A DNA stretch of 64,000 bases from CAYGWX01 sp964353855 [NCBI: uncultured bacterium] (lineage in GTDB: Bacteria > Edwardsbacteria > CAYGWX01): assembly GCA_964353855.1 (NCBI GenBank), contig CAYGWX010000005.1, positions 7,120 through 71,119 on the forward strand, given 5' to 3'. How positions within the stretch are numbered: the first letter of the stretch is position 1; each line of letters begins with the position of its first letter. Shown here one piece after another: positions 16,711 through 25,414 of the stretch. The notes under the pieces were generated by a model that saw only the letters and a program-made list of their open reading frames with translations, was not told the DNA's origin and ran no database searches. The position numbers were made by a program, and so were the translations under genes.

Positions 16711-16736
16711 AAGGGCCGCCCAAAAGGGCGGCCCTT
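16711..16736 (+). terminator. Terminator-like hairpin, second copy
   Basis: A perfect 11-bp stem around an AAAA loop, sharing the GGGCCGCCC core of the pilT2 terminator at 15900-15925. It follows the pilT2 3' remnant and is part of the same duplication. Another GC-rich hairpin (about 16744-16769) follows directly. Confidence 0.7.
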
Positions 16737-16830
16737 GTGTTTGTGGGGCGGGGGCGAAGCCCCGCCCCCCTCCTGTTACAACTCATTACCATTTTTTACT
16801 ATTCATTACTCTTCTTTTCCTTCCGTCTCA

Positions 16831-16860
16831 CTATCTCACCTTCACGATCCGCACAATCTC
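16831..16860 (-). pseudogene. Duplicated 3' end of a sorting-domain gene
   Basis: On the minus strand this reads EIVRIVKVR-stop, nearly the same as the GRIVKVR-stop end of the gene at 16953-19079. The 16-bp blocks 16835-16850 and 16957-16972 match at 15 of 16 bases and lie 122 bp apart, with palindromic repeats between them. It looks like an old gene end displaced by a repeat insertion or a target duplication. Confidence 0.55.
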
Positions 16861-16931
16861 GTCATGCTGAACTTGTTTCAGCATCTCTCTTCCCGGCATC
16901 ATTGCGAGGAGCGTAGCGACGAAGCAATCTC
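16861..16931. repeat. Interspersed palindromic repeats, types A and B
   Basis: Positions 16861-16887 (GTCATGCTGAACTTGTTTCA then GCATCTC) are a relative of the repeat at 16511-16535. Positions 16900-16931 begin ATTGCGAGGAGCGTAGCGAC and close with GCAAT, a second palindromic type. Both are noncoding and lie between the true and duplicated ends of the sorting-domain gene. Confidence 0.6.
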
Positions 16932-16952
16932 GCCGTACCTCCTCACTCCTTT

Positions 16953-19079
16953 CTACCTCACCTTCACAATCCTCCCTAACCCGGCCTCCCTTTCCAGCCC
17001 TCTGAGGAAGTACACCCCCGGCGCCAGCCCCTCCCCGACCCGGTCTCCCCGGAAGGTCCCGACCCTCCGTCCCGCTATGTCGTAGAGCGCGAATCGCTCG
17101 GCCTCGTGGCCCGGCACCGTGGTGAACGAGACGAATGGATTAGGTATGATCTTCAACCGTCCAACCGTCAACCCGTCCAACGATCTAACCGAGGGTTGGT
17201 CTTCCACGAACGACGTTCCGCCGTCCGTGGTCTTCAAAATCGTGCCGTCCGTTCCGACGGCGTACCCTGTGTTGTTATCAACGGGGAAATAAACCGAGTG
17301 AAGGATGGTGGACGATCCCGGATCCTGGCCCGTCCAATGGCTTCCCCCGTCCGTGGTTTTGAGGATGGTGCACAGACCTCGACTGTAATCTCCTCCCACG
17401 GCATATCCGGTTTGAGAACTCACCGGGAAATAGATTGAGAAGATATAATGAGTTGAATCCTGCCTTGTCCAGCTTGTCCCTCCGTTGGTGGTCTTCGCAA
17501 TGGTGTTAGCCCCTGCGGCATAGCCCGTTTGAGCATTGATCGGAAAGTGCACCGACAGGAGAGAGGGGTACGTTGAACTTTGATACACCCAATTGCTCCC
17601 GCCGTTCGTGGTCTTGTAGATACCTCCATCTCCCGCGATGTAACCGGTATCTGCATCCACAGGGAAGTAGACCGACCAGAGGTAATTGTTCGTAATGATT
17701 CGTTGGTCCACCCAGGTTGAGCCCCCGTCGGTGGTCTTCACGACGGCGCCTTGGTCACCTACGGCATAGCCGGTCTGGACATTCACGGGGAAATGGACGG
17801 AGCGCAGTGGGCTAAATATTCCAGTGTTCTGTCGCGTCCAAATCGCCCCGCCATCCGTGGTCTTCAAGGCATACGCTCCATACCCATCCGCCCCTACAAT
17901 GTAGCCGGTTTGGGCGTCCACCGGAAAATGCACGGCCCGAGTATATGAAAAGGATGTGTCCGCAGTCGGGCTTGCCCAGACGGTCCCTCCGTTGGTGGTC
18001 TTTAAAATAGTACCCCAGGGGCTGACGGAATAGCCGGTCTGAGCGCCTGTTGGGAAGGAGACCGAGAGCAAATCATAGGTTATTCCCTGAGTTTTTCTCA
18101 CCCAGGTATTTCCGCCATCCGTCGTCTTTAGAACCGACCCGCCTTCTCCCGCGATGTATCCTGTCTGGGCGTTTTGGGGAAAACCAACGGATAACAAAGA
18201 ATCCTTTACTGAGAAAACTTGATTGGCCCAGGTAGCTCCGCCATCCGTCGTTTTTAGAATGACGCCGGAAAAGGCAACTCGTGCTCCCACAGCATAACCG
18301 GTTAAGGCATTCATGGGGAAATGGACTGCATAGAGATTGTGGGACGTGCCTGCACTCTGCGGAGCCCAGGTGGTTCCGCCATTGGTAGTTTTTAATATCC
18401 TTCCGTTGGAGCCCGTTGCGTACCCCGTGGTGGCGTCCACAGAAAAATGGACCGAATAAAGGTCGTCCGTGGTTCCAGAATGCAGCGTGTCCCAGACGGC
18501 TCCCCCGTTTGTGGTCTTTCGGATGGCGCCTCCGCGTCCCGCGGCGTATCCGGTCTGGGCGTTCCCCGGAAAGTAAACCGAGCGAAGGCCGGGGTTGTAA
18601 TACAACGGCTGCGGAGCCCAGGTCGCACCCCCGTTGGTGGTCTTGAGGATGGTGGTATTGCTGCCGTCGTCGTCCCTGGCGATGTACCCGGTATCCGCCC
18701 CTGCTGGGAAGTGGACGCAGTAAAGGCGTGTGGTGAACCCTGAGGTCTGCCGGACCCAGGAGGTTCCGCCGTTTACGGTCTTGAGTATGATGCCGGAATC
18801 CCCCACGGCGTAGCCAGTTTGGGGCCCTGCCGGAAAATGCACAGAACGTAGGGTGAAGGTTGTTCCCGAGGTCAGGACCCTCCATGTGGCTCCCCCGTCC
18901 GTAGTTTTCATCATTGTTCCATAGGCTCCGACCGTGTATCCTGTGTTTTCGTCCACGAAGCACTGTCCGGCCAGCGTGTTCCCCTGCGGCAGGGGGTTCT
19001 GCCAGAACCATCCGGCCTGCCCGAATCCGGGCAATAAAAATAGCACGGCCGGGATCAAGACGAGTCTCAAGTAACACAT
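16953..19079 (-). CDS. Secreted Ycf48-like repeat protein with C-terminal sorting domain
   Basis: A 708-residue protein. A signal peptide (residues 1-23, LVLIPAVLFLLPGFGQA) is followed by 14 repeats of about 45-49 residues carrying KTTNGGxxW and FPxxxxTGYAVG, the hallmark of Ycf48/Hcf136-like or BNR-type beta-propellers. The last 70 residues (IIPNPFVSFT, FALYDIAGRRVG, GVYFLRGL, GRIVKVR) form a FlgD-like Por/type IX sorting domain. It is probably exported and attached to or released from the surface; the ligand is unknown. ATG 19077-19079 with AAGGAGGA upstream is preferred over a start 18 codons earlier because it places the signal peptide first. A strong promoter lies at 19144-19173. Confidence 0.87.
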   Translation of the reverse strand: MCYLRLVLIPAVLFLLPGFGQAGWFWQNPLPQGNTLAGQCFVDENTGYTVGAYGTMMKTTDGGATWRVLTSGTTFTLRSVHFPAGPQTGYAVGDSGIILKTVNGGTSWVRQTSGFTTRLYCVHFPAGADTGYIARDDDGSNTTILKTTNGGATWAPQPLYYNPGLRSVYFPGNAQTGYAAGRGGAIRKTTNGGAVWDTLHSGTTDDLYSVHFSVDATTGYATGSNGRILKTTNGGTTWAPQSAGTSHNLYAVHFPMNALTGYAVGARVAFSGVILKTTDGGATWANQVFSVKDSLLSVGFPQNAQTGYIAGEGGSVLKTTDGGNTWVRKTQGITYDLLSVSFPTGAQTGYSVSPWGTILKTTNGGTVWASPTADTSFSYTRAVHFPVDAQTGYIVGADGYGAYALKTTDGGAIWTRQNTGIFSPLRSVHFPVNVQTGYAVGDQGAVVKTTDGGSTWVDQRIITNNYLWSVYFPVDADTGYIAGDGGIYKTTNGGSNWVYQSSTYPSLLSVHFPINAQTGYAAGANTIAKTTNGGTSWTRQDSTHYIFSIYFPVSSQTGYAVGGDYSRGLCTILKTTDGGSHWTGQDPGSSTILHSVYFPVDNNTGYAVGTDGTILKTTDGGTSFVEDQPSVRSLDGLTVGRLKIIPNPFVSFTTVPGHEAERFALYDIAGRRVGTFRGDRVGEGLAPGVYFLRGLEREAGLGRIVKVR

Positions 19080-19143
19080 CGCTTCCTCCTTTCCGTACCT
19101 ATCGGGTGAACAGGCTTTATGCCTCTGTTCCAAAGACCCTTAT

Positions 19144-19173
19144 ATCATAAGGCGAACCCCCCGATTTTGTCAA
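19144..19173 (-). promoter_or_regulatory. Sigma70-like promoter for the Ycf48-like gene
   Basis: On the minus strand a perfect TTGACA (19168-19173), an 18-bp spacer and TATGAT (19144-19149), giving a leader of about 60 nt with a good ribosome site. The 11-bp array begins about 128 bp further upstream. Confidence 0.75.
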
Positions 19174-19300
19174 GCCCTCATTTTGACTTTTTTCATGCCT
19201 TCCCGTCTGGGGGGTTAATCCCTTCCATCCGTGGTTCTCTCGGTCTTTCCCCCAGCCCCGCCCTCAGCCTGCCCCGCCTGTCTCCGCTCCCTGCGCCAAT

Positions 19301-19421
19301 AATTAGTGTGAAGTTAGCGTGAAATTAGAGAGAAGTTAGTGTTAAATTAGTGTTAAATTAGACTTAAATTAGTGTTAAATTAGACACAACTTAGTGTGAA
19401 CTTGGCGTGAAGATGGCGTGA
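19301..19421. repeat. 11-bp tandem array (11 units)
   Basis: Eleven consecutive 11-bp units, for example AATTAGTGTGA, AATTAGTGTTA and ACTTGGCGTGA, fill 121 bp of the 489-bp gap between two minus-strand genes. TTAG recurs every 11 bp, about one helical turn. The last units drift towards GGCGTGA, the core of the other arrays in this window. The rest of the gap (19174-19300 and 19422-19568) shows no gene. Confidence 0.9.
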
Positions 19422-19568
19422 GGTGCTCCTATAGTGCGTTGGTTTACTGTGAGTTATGGCTAAAAGGGGGGAGCTTAAGGGTGGGCTTGAACTTGGAACT
19501 GTCGCTGTAAGTACTTGAAGAAAAATAGGTTGGATTTGTTTAGCGATTGCCGTCAGCTCATTTCAGCC

Positions 19569-22500
19569 CTAAAAGTACGCCCGGACCTCGGCCCTGGCCA
19601 GGACCTGGGGCCGGGCTCCCTCCCGGGTCCTTCCGGAATAGGACACCCGGCCGGTGATGTACTCGTTGAGCTTCATCTCCCCTCCTAAACTGAAGTCGCC
19701 CGAGAACCCCACGGGCCTCTCCGTGATCACGTCCGCGGGCAGGAGCTCTTTGGGAGTCCTGGTCGTCCGGCGGGTGAGCACCCCGCTGAGTTCAAACTGG
19801 CCTTTGGTCGCAAACGTCCGCCTGAGTCCCGGCCTTGCCTGCAAGGCGAACAGCTCCATCTTTCCCAGGTAGGGATAGAAGGCCGGCTCCTCCACCCAGG
19901 TCCACATCGCTCCCGGCGAAAGCCGTATCTCCCAGGGGAGAGACGGCCGGTGCACCCAGCCCGCTCTGAGTGAGCGGTCCAGGACCTTGTTTTCTATCCC
20001 GATCTCCGTGCTCCCGTTCCGCGAAAGGCTCTGGTCTCCAACCAGCTCAAAGGTCGTCCGCTCGGTGGCGGCCACCCGGTAGGTCCCCTCGTGCTCGATC
20101 TCGAACCGTTCCGCATGCCGCCCCTCCACCCGGTTGTCTTCCTCGTCGCTCCTCCGGATGCGGTAGATCCACTCTCCCTGGACCTGCTCCGTCTTCTGGG
20201 AAATACTCAGTCTGGCCTCAAGGTACGTCCTCCCGTACACCGTGGCCTCGTCCCTCTGGAATGTGCCGGGGTTTAGAAGATAAACCTTCAGCCGGTCCTG
20301 CTCCCGGCTCTCCTCCTCTACCGAGGCGAACACGTCCGAGGAGATGGCCGAGAGTCCCGCGCCCCGGCCCAGAAGGATGAGCCTCTGTGAGGCCTTGAGC
20401 GTGGTCACCGGGCTCTCTCCTCCCTGGTCCAGGAGCACCCTTCGCCAGTCCCCTCCCGGAGAGCGGTAGTATCTTCCGGTCGCAGGATCACGACGCCAGT
20501 CCCCCTGTCCCTCGGTAACCTGATAGAACTGCTCGCTCTTGAGCGCCGTGGCCGTGTTGGTGAACTCGTAGCTGGTGTTGGAAGTGAGCGCCCCCTTGCT
20601 CGGGGAATAATCTAACAGGGCCTTTCCCAGTTCGGTTATCACCCCGCTCCCCACCCTTCCCGGCTCCATGACCTTCCTTCTCCGGGTGTAGGACAGGTTC
20701 GTGGAATAGCCCCCGGTTGAGGAAAACCCTGCCGTTCCTCCGTACGTCCGCGTCCTGGAATCCAGCACCCATCCACCGGGCTCATAGACCCTGTCCTTCC
20801 TCAGGCCCCCGGTGAGCTCTCCGGTCAAGCCTCCTCCGGTCTTCGGCCCAAGGCGATAGCCGAGTCCCCCTCCCGGTTCCTCGTACTCGTAGCCAGAGCG
20901 CAGGAGCCCCGCCCCGTATCCGCTCCAGCGCTCATGGGCATAGCTCGCCCTGGGAGTGAGCCACCTGATCTTCTGGCCCAGGGAGTAAAACTGTCTCTCT
21001 CTTCTCCGCTCATTCACCGAATCCGGGGAGGAGGAAAGGGTATCTGCAGACCTGACCAGCTCGGCCTGGGCCTTGACCATCGTGTTTCCGGATAACTCCA
21101 GACCCCCGCTCCGTCTCAGCGCCCAGCGCCCGTCCGTCCGGGAGAGCCTCCCGGCCTCGCCGGTTAGCGACCAATTGGGCCTGGGCTTATAGACCAGGCT
21201 TGCCTCCGCGTCCTTCTGGCCCAGGCCGAGTCCCTGGTCCAGGTTCCACTGATAGCCGTGATCCAGGGACCGTTGCTGATAAAAGGAGGAAAACTCAGGG
21301 GCGACCCAGTTGCCCCTCCCTTTGAACTCCAGATCCCCAAGCCCCTTCCCCGCCAAGTTCATTCTCTTCGGGGTCCAATCCCAGCTTCCCCTGAATGCCT
21401 TTCCTCGGGAGACGTGTCCCGGAAGGTCGCTGAAGGTGTTCCGGTCCCTTCGCGAGGCCGCGAATTCAAAGCTCGCCCCCCCTGCATCCTTCACCTTGTA
21501 ACCCAGGCTGGCGCCCACGAGTTCCATCCGCTCGGGCAGGGGAAGGAATGTCCTCGGGGTGTATTCCCCGGCCCCGTTTCCCACGAAGACATACCCACCC
21601 AGCGTCCCGTCATAGCGGTATTCCCCCCTTCCGGGGCCGACCCGGGAGAAGCTCACCTGATAGTCCCCCCGGGGCCGGCCTGAATAGGTGAAGATGGAGT
21701 CGGTCCGGATATAATCCCCGTTTCCCGGGCCCACATAGCTGGCCCCGGAAATGACCGCTTTCTTGGGGTCCGTGCCCGCCGCCCTCAGGGCCTCCCTGGT
21801 GGAATCGCTCAAGGCGAAGCTCAAGGGCCTCTCCCTCTCATCCTCCTCCCTGAGCCCGGTGAGAACCAGGCTGAGCCTGTCCCTGAGCCCTAGAAGGGTC
21901 TGTCTTCCTCCCGCGAAATTCCTGCGGTACAGGTCGTTGGTGTACTCGAAGTCTGCCGCGATTCTGGACTGGCCCGTGATCAGCCTCCTGGGCGTGAAGA
22001 AGAGCTCCCCGTTGGTGTAGTCTATCGTGTAGTCGTTGTTCTCGCCCCTTCTCAGGAGCTCCCCGTCCAGCCAGACTTTCTCGGTCCCGCCCAGGATCAC
22101 GATCTCCCGGCGCCCGGTCTCGGACGTCAGGGGATAAGGCCCCTGCTTCCCTTCCGTGCCGGAGAATCGGTTCTCCGCGAACCGACCCTTGGGCACGGCA
22201 TAGGCCAGGGTCAGCGTCCCGGGCTTGAAGTTTAGGTCCACCCTCGCCCCCGTCAGGCGGCGCTCCAGCGCGGTCCAGACCCCGTCTTTCAAAGCGAAGT
22301 CGTAGTCCCCGACCAGGGCCTGGCCCCGGTTCCCCCGGACGGCCAGAGAAACCTTGTCTATCTCCTCCAGACGTTCGGTCGTTCCCTCGGGCTGGATGGG
22401 CAGGTTCTCGTCCGACAGGAGCCCCTCCATCTCAACCCCGGACGTCACCTGTCCCGAAAGCGAGAGCCTGAGCGATTGTTCCAGGGAAAGATCCTGCTGG

Positions 22501-22967
22501 GTTCCCACCGAAAGCCCGAAGGTCTTGCTTCCTCCGAACCGGAACTCCGCGGGGTTCTCCGCCCCCGGGGCTTTGGCCTGGCTGTCCGAGACAGCGACCA
22601 GGGCCTGAGCGGTGTCCTCCCTGACCCGGAAGTGCGTGTAGGACCTGTTCATCGAAAAGGGCAGGACCTCGTAGGAGACGACCGCCCTCCGGCTTGCCTC
22701 CAGTCTCCCGGCAAAGTAGATCTCTCCCCGCTCGAAGTCCAAGACATACTCCCGGTCTCGGACAAGAAGACTGTCCCCCTTGCCCTCGGACTTTCGGAGG
22801 ATGCGGACGCTCTCGCTCCCGATCAGGATACGACCCGGGGAAAGGGTATAAGGCCCCGCATCCCCTCGCCCCTCGAGCGTATCGGTCCTCGTCTCCCCCA
22901 GACACAGGGCCGGGAGGACAAGAACCACCAAGAAGAGGAGGACTACCCTATGGTCCTTCCAGATCAT
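19569..22967 (-). CDS. Large putative outer-membrane protein, unknown family
   Basis: A 1132-residue protein with a signal peptide (about residues 1-24, VVLLFLVVLVLPALCLG). The first third has paired modules of the type REYVLDFERGEIYFAG and NDYTIDYTNGELFFTPRRL, each followed by a strand such as IAADFEYTNDLYRRNFAGGR; these recall the N-terminal parts of SprA-like or carboxypeptidase-regulatory surface proteins. The rest alternates short amphipathic strands and Gly/Arg/Tyr-rich turns and ends in EVRAYF with a terminal aromatic, consistent with a big beta-barrel. ATG 22965-22967 overlaps the NHL gene by 20 bp. A barrel role in export or surface assembly is inferred from structure and context only. 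Confidence 0.7.
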   Translation of the reverse strand: MIWKDHRVVLLFLVVLVLPALCLGETRTDTLEGRGDAGPYTLSPGRILIGSESVRILRKSEGKGDSLLVRDREYVLDFERGEIYFAGRLEASRRAVVSYEVLPFSMNRSYTHFRVREDTAQALVAVSDSQAKAPGAENPAEFRFGGSKTFGLSVGTQQDLSLEQSLRLSLSGQVTSGVEMEGLLSDENLPIQPEGTTERLEEIDKVSLAVRGNRGQALVGDYDFALKDGVWTALERRLTGARVDLNFKPGTLTLAYAVPKGRFAENRFSGTEGKQGPYPLTSETGRREIVILGGTEKVWLDGELLRRGENNDYTIDYTNGELFFTPRRLITGQSRIAADFEYTNDLYRRNFAGGRQTLLGLRDRLSLVLTGLREEDERERPLSFALSDSTREALRAAGTDPKKAVISGASYVGPGNGDYIRTDSIFTYSGRPRGDYQVSFSRVGPGRGEYRYDGTLGGYVFVGNGAGEYTPRTFLPLPERMELVGASLGYKVKDAGGASFEFAASRRDRNTFSDLPGHVSRGKAFRGSWDWTPKRMNLAGKGLGDLEFKGRGNWVAPEFSSFYQQRSLDHGYQWNLDQGLGLGQKDAEASLVYKPRPNWSLTGEAGRLSRTDGRWALRRSGGLELSGNTMVKAQAELVRSADTLSSSPDSVNERRRERQFYSLGQKIRWLTPRASYAHERWSGYGAGLLRSGYEYEEPGGGLGYRLGPKTGGGLTGELTGGLRKDRVYEPGGWVLDSRTRTYGGTAGFSSTGGYSTNLSYTRRRKVMEPGRVGSGVITELGKALLDYSPSKGALTSNTSYEFTNTATALKSEQFYQVTEGQGDWRRDPATGRYYRSPGGDWRRVLLDQGGESPVTTLKASQRLILLGRGAGLSAISSDVFASVEEESREQDRLKVYLLNPGTFQRDEATVYGRTYLEARLSISQKTEQVQGEWIYRIRRSDEEDNRVEGRHAERFEIEHEGTYRVAATERTTFELVGDQSLSRNGSTEIGIENKVLDRSLRAGWVHRPSLPWEIRLSPGAMWTWVEEPAFYPYLGKMELFALQARPGLRRTFATKGQFELSGVLTRRTTRTPKELLPADVITERPVGFSGDFSLGGEMKLNEYITGRVSYSGRTREGARPQVLARAEVRAYF

Positions 22968-23820
22968 AGATGAGGACCCTGTGGTTTCCGGTGTCCGAGA
23001 CGTACAGTTTCGCCCCGGAGCAGAGCACGAACCCTGGACGGGCAAGCCCTTTGATCTCACCCATCTCCTCCCCGGCCTCAGAGAACGCCACGACCCGGTC
23101 GTGGCCTGTGTCCGCGACCCATATTCTTCCCTTGCCGTCCAGGGCCACGCTCTCCGGGGCTTTGAGTCTTCCCTTCCCGAGGATGCTCTGGGGTTCGCCC
23201 CAGGTGCTGAAGGACTGGATCCGGTTGTTCCCCCATTCCGCGACCCAGAGGGTTTTATCAGGTTCGCTTACCGCCACGCCCATGGGCTCGGAGAGGTTTC
23301 CGAGCCCTGTCCCGAACCCTCCGAACGAGCGTAACAGGCTTCCGGCTCCGGATAGGACCAGGACTCGGTGGCTCCCTTTTTCGCAGACCACCACGTCCCC
23401 GCTTCGGGCGACAACCAGGCCCTGGGGGAGGAATAGGACCTCCTCGGGTTTATAAAAGTCGCCTAACGAGACCCCATAACGGTCCAGACGCATCATCCTG
23501 CTTCCCGGAAGGTCCGAGACCAAAAGGCCCGAGGTCCCGGAGAGCGCCAGTCCGGTGATTCCCCTGAAAAGCCCTTCTCCTGGGATTTCCCTGAGATACG
23601 TCCCCAGGGAATCGAAGGCCTGGACACGGTTGTTGCCCGCATCGGCCACATAGAGCGTTCCGCGCTCATCCAGGGTCAATGCCCCGGGAGAGAAGAACTC
23701 CCCTGGTCCGGTCCCCTTTCTTCCGATCGTGGCCAGAAGCTTCGGGGAGAACGTCCCTCCGGGCATGGCCGGGAGTGGCTGGATGAGGAAGAGATATAGG
23801 CTTAGGAGGATTGCTGACAT
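22948..23820 (-). CDS. Secreted NHL-repeat beta-propeller protein
   Basis: A 290-residue protein with a short signal peptide (MSAILLSLYLFLIQPLPAMP) and about five or six NHL repeats: GPGEFFSPGALTLDERGTLY with VADAGNNRVQAF, VAEWGNNRIQSF, VADTGHDRVVAF and VSDTGNHRVLIYD. NHL propellers bind proteins or glycans. It overlaps the putative outer-membrane protein gene by 20 bp, so the two are co-translated and may work together. It has no sorting domain, so a periplasmic location is more likely than the surface. Confidence 0.85.
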   Translation of the reverse strand: MSAILLSLYLFLIQPLPAMPGGTFSPKLLATIGRKGTGPGEFFSPGALTLDERGTLYVADAGNNRVQAFDSLGTYLREIPGEGLFRGITGLALSGTSGLLVSDLPGSRMMRLDRYGVSLGDFYKPEEVLFLPQGLVVARSGDVVVCEKGSHRVLVLSGAGSLLRSFGGFGTGLGNLSEPMGVAVSEPDKTLWVAEWGNNRIQSFSTWGEPQSILGKGRLKAPESVALDGKGRIWVADTGHDRVVAFSEAGEEMGEIKGLARPGFVLCSGAKLYVSDTGNHRVLIYDLEGP

Positions 23821-23833
23821 GTCGTTTCGGTCA

Positions 23834-23868
23834 AAAGGCCGCCCCGATCAAGTCTCGGGACGGCCTTT
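23834..23868 (-). terminator. Terminator hairpin between two secreted-protein genes
   Basis: Arms 23834-23847 and 23855-23868 pair at 13 of 14 positions around a 7-nt loop, with a TTTT tail on the minus strand. It lies 25 bp after the stop of the gene at 23893-25398 and overlaps the leader of the NHL gene, so it could also attenuate it. Confidence 0.7.
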
Positions 23869-23892
23869 CATCGTTTGGCCTTTTTTAAGAGG

Positions 23893-25398
23893 TTACCTCA
23901 GAATCGTGAGCCGGCGCGTGGTGTTGAAGGCTGGCTCGCCCCGCTCCCTGGCCTCGAAACGACAGAAATAAACCCCGTTGGGCACCGCGTGTCCTTCTCC
24001 ATCCCGACCGTCCCAGGCCACCCGCTTGCTCCCCGGCGAAGACTCTCCCTCCGCAAGTTTGCGGATCCTCTGTCCCAGACTGTTGTAGACCCAGACCGAA
24101 ACCCAGGCTCTTCGGGGAACCTGGAAGCGGACTTCGGTGCGTTCCCTCATCGGGTTGGGATGGAGGGAAAGGCCGTATTCCGAGGGAATAAGCTGGCTTG
24201 GACCCGCCTCCACCCCGCTTCCCGGCCGGGCCACGAAGCGGTAGGTGATGCTCTCCGGCGCAGCGATCGGGTCCGTGTTCCAGATGTTGATCCCCTTGGC
24301 TACGCTGAAGCTGTCCGTGGCCCAGAGGAAATAGCGGATGGTGCAAGCCTGGGCCACGGAAGGAATCGTGTAGTAGTAACGATTCCCCCGGACGCTATCC
24401 CTGCTGACTCCGTGGTACAGGGTGTCCGGATCCCCGGGCCGCTTGTTGTAGAACAGCGAGTCCCGCCAGACTCCTCCGCTGTAGGTCGCGGTATCCGTAA
24501 TCGTGCTCGCCACACTGAACGGTCCTGAGAACTGGGTGTCCGGCCAGACCGTGGAGTTGGCGAAGTCCGGAAGGTAGAAGTTCCAGGGCCGACCGCTGAC
24601 CGTGTCCGCGGCCTGGATCCGGCGTTGCAGGAACATCTTGTCTACGACCACGAAGTTACTGTCCGCGCCGTTGGCCCCCATGACCGCGGCCACCCCGTTC
24701 CCCCCGCAGAACCGCCCGGGCGTGTCCCACTCGTAGATCACCCGGGTCTCGTTGGTCCCGAAGTTGTCGGTGAAAGTGTAGCGGTCGCGCAGGATGACGC
24801 AGGGCCAGAACTTGTTCCCGCTGAAGGGAACCTTGACCTTCCCACGACCCACGATCCTCTTGCGGTGTCCCTCGTTAAGTTCGTAGGGGAATCCCCCTAA
24901 GTCGTAGGACGCGGTGACGATCCGTTGCCAGCTGTCTCCGGGGCGCATCGGGAAGCGGTACATATCTACCCCCGGGGAAGGTTTGTAAACCATAAGAAAC
25001 CTGAATCCCCCCTGCTCCTGGTCGAAGCCCATGTTCCAGGTGGCGAAAGTATCCCGGCGTTCATAGACCCAGCTTTCCACCCCGGAGAGGGTATCCAACT
25101 CCACGAGCTGGGCCGTGGGAAAGGAATCCGGGGCCGGGGGCCTTCCCTGGGTGCGAGGTCGTAGGGAGGCCGGGACGCGGACCACGCCCGGCCAATTCAA
25201 CGTATCCGCGCACAGGTCCCAGACCCGCCGGTTGGGGTTGAACTCGTCCCAGAAGAACTGGTCCGAGTTCTGCATGTAGTCTCCGGAGACCCCGCGGAGG
25301 AAGGGTTGGGTTGTCCAGATCGTGAAGTTGTTATAACCTCCCGCCAGGGCCCCGTGGGCGCAGGCGAGAACGAGAAGGGTTCCCAAGACTGTACGCAT
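23893..25398 (-). CDS. Secreted protein with C-terminal sorting domain, function unknown
   Basis: A 501-residue protein. The signal peptide is MRTVLGTLLVLACAHGALAG; the body is aromatic-rich and beta-type (YNNFTIWTTQPFLRGVSGDY, RDRYTFTDNFGTNETRVIYE) and I do not recognise it. The last 90 residues (LSLHPNPMRERTEVRFQVP, VWVYNSLGQRIRKL, GVYFCRFEARE, TRRLTILR) are a FlgD/Por-type sorting domain, so export across the outer membrane is expected. ATG 25396-25398 has AGGAGG at good distance; a longer frame upstream would bury the signal peptide. It is 16 bp from the DUF5683-like gene and probably in one operon with the M6 protease gene. Confidence 0.8.
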   Translation of the reverse strand: MRTVLGTLLVLACAHGALAGGYNNFTIWTTQPFLRGVSGDYMQNSDQFFWDEFNPNRRVWDLCADTLNWPGVVRVPASLRPRTQGRPPAPDSFPTAQLVELDTLSGVESWVYERRDTFATWNMGFDQEQGGFRFLMVYKPSPGVDMYRFPMRPGDSWQRIVTASYDLGGFPYELNEGHRKRIVGRGKVKVPFSGNKFWPCVILRDRYTFTDNFGTNETRVIYEWDTPGRFCGGNGVAAVMGANGADSNFVVVDKMFLQRRIQAADTVSGRPWNFYLPDFANSTVWPDTQFSGPFSVASTITDTATYSGGVWRDSLFYNKRPGDPDTLYHGVSRDSVRGNRYYYTIPSVAQACTIRYFLWATDSFSVAKGINIWNTDPIAAPESITYRFVARPGSGVEAGPSQLIPSEYGLSLHPNPMRERTEVRFQVPRRAWVSVWVYNSLGQRIRKLAEGESSPGSKRVAWDGRDGEGHAVPNGVYFCRFEARERGEPAFNTTRRLTILR

Positions 25399-25414
25399 CT
25401 CCTGTTCCTCCTTT

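Noticed and set aside
23834-23868. A riboswitch upstream of the NHL gene
   Set aside because: The structure is a single long stem typical of a terminator; no conserved aptamer core was seen.
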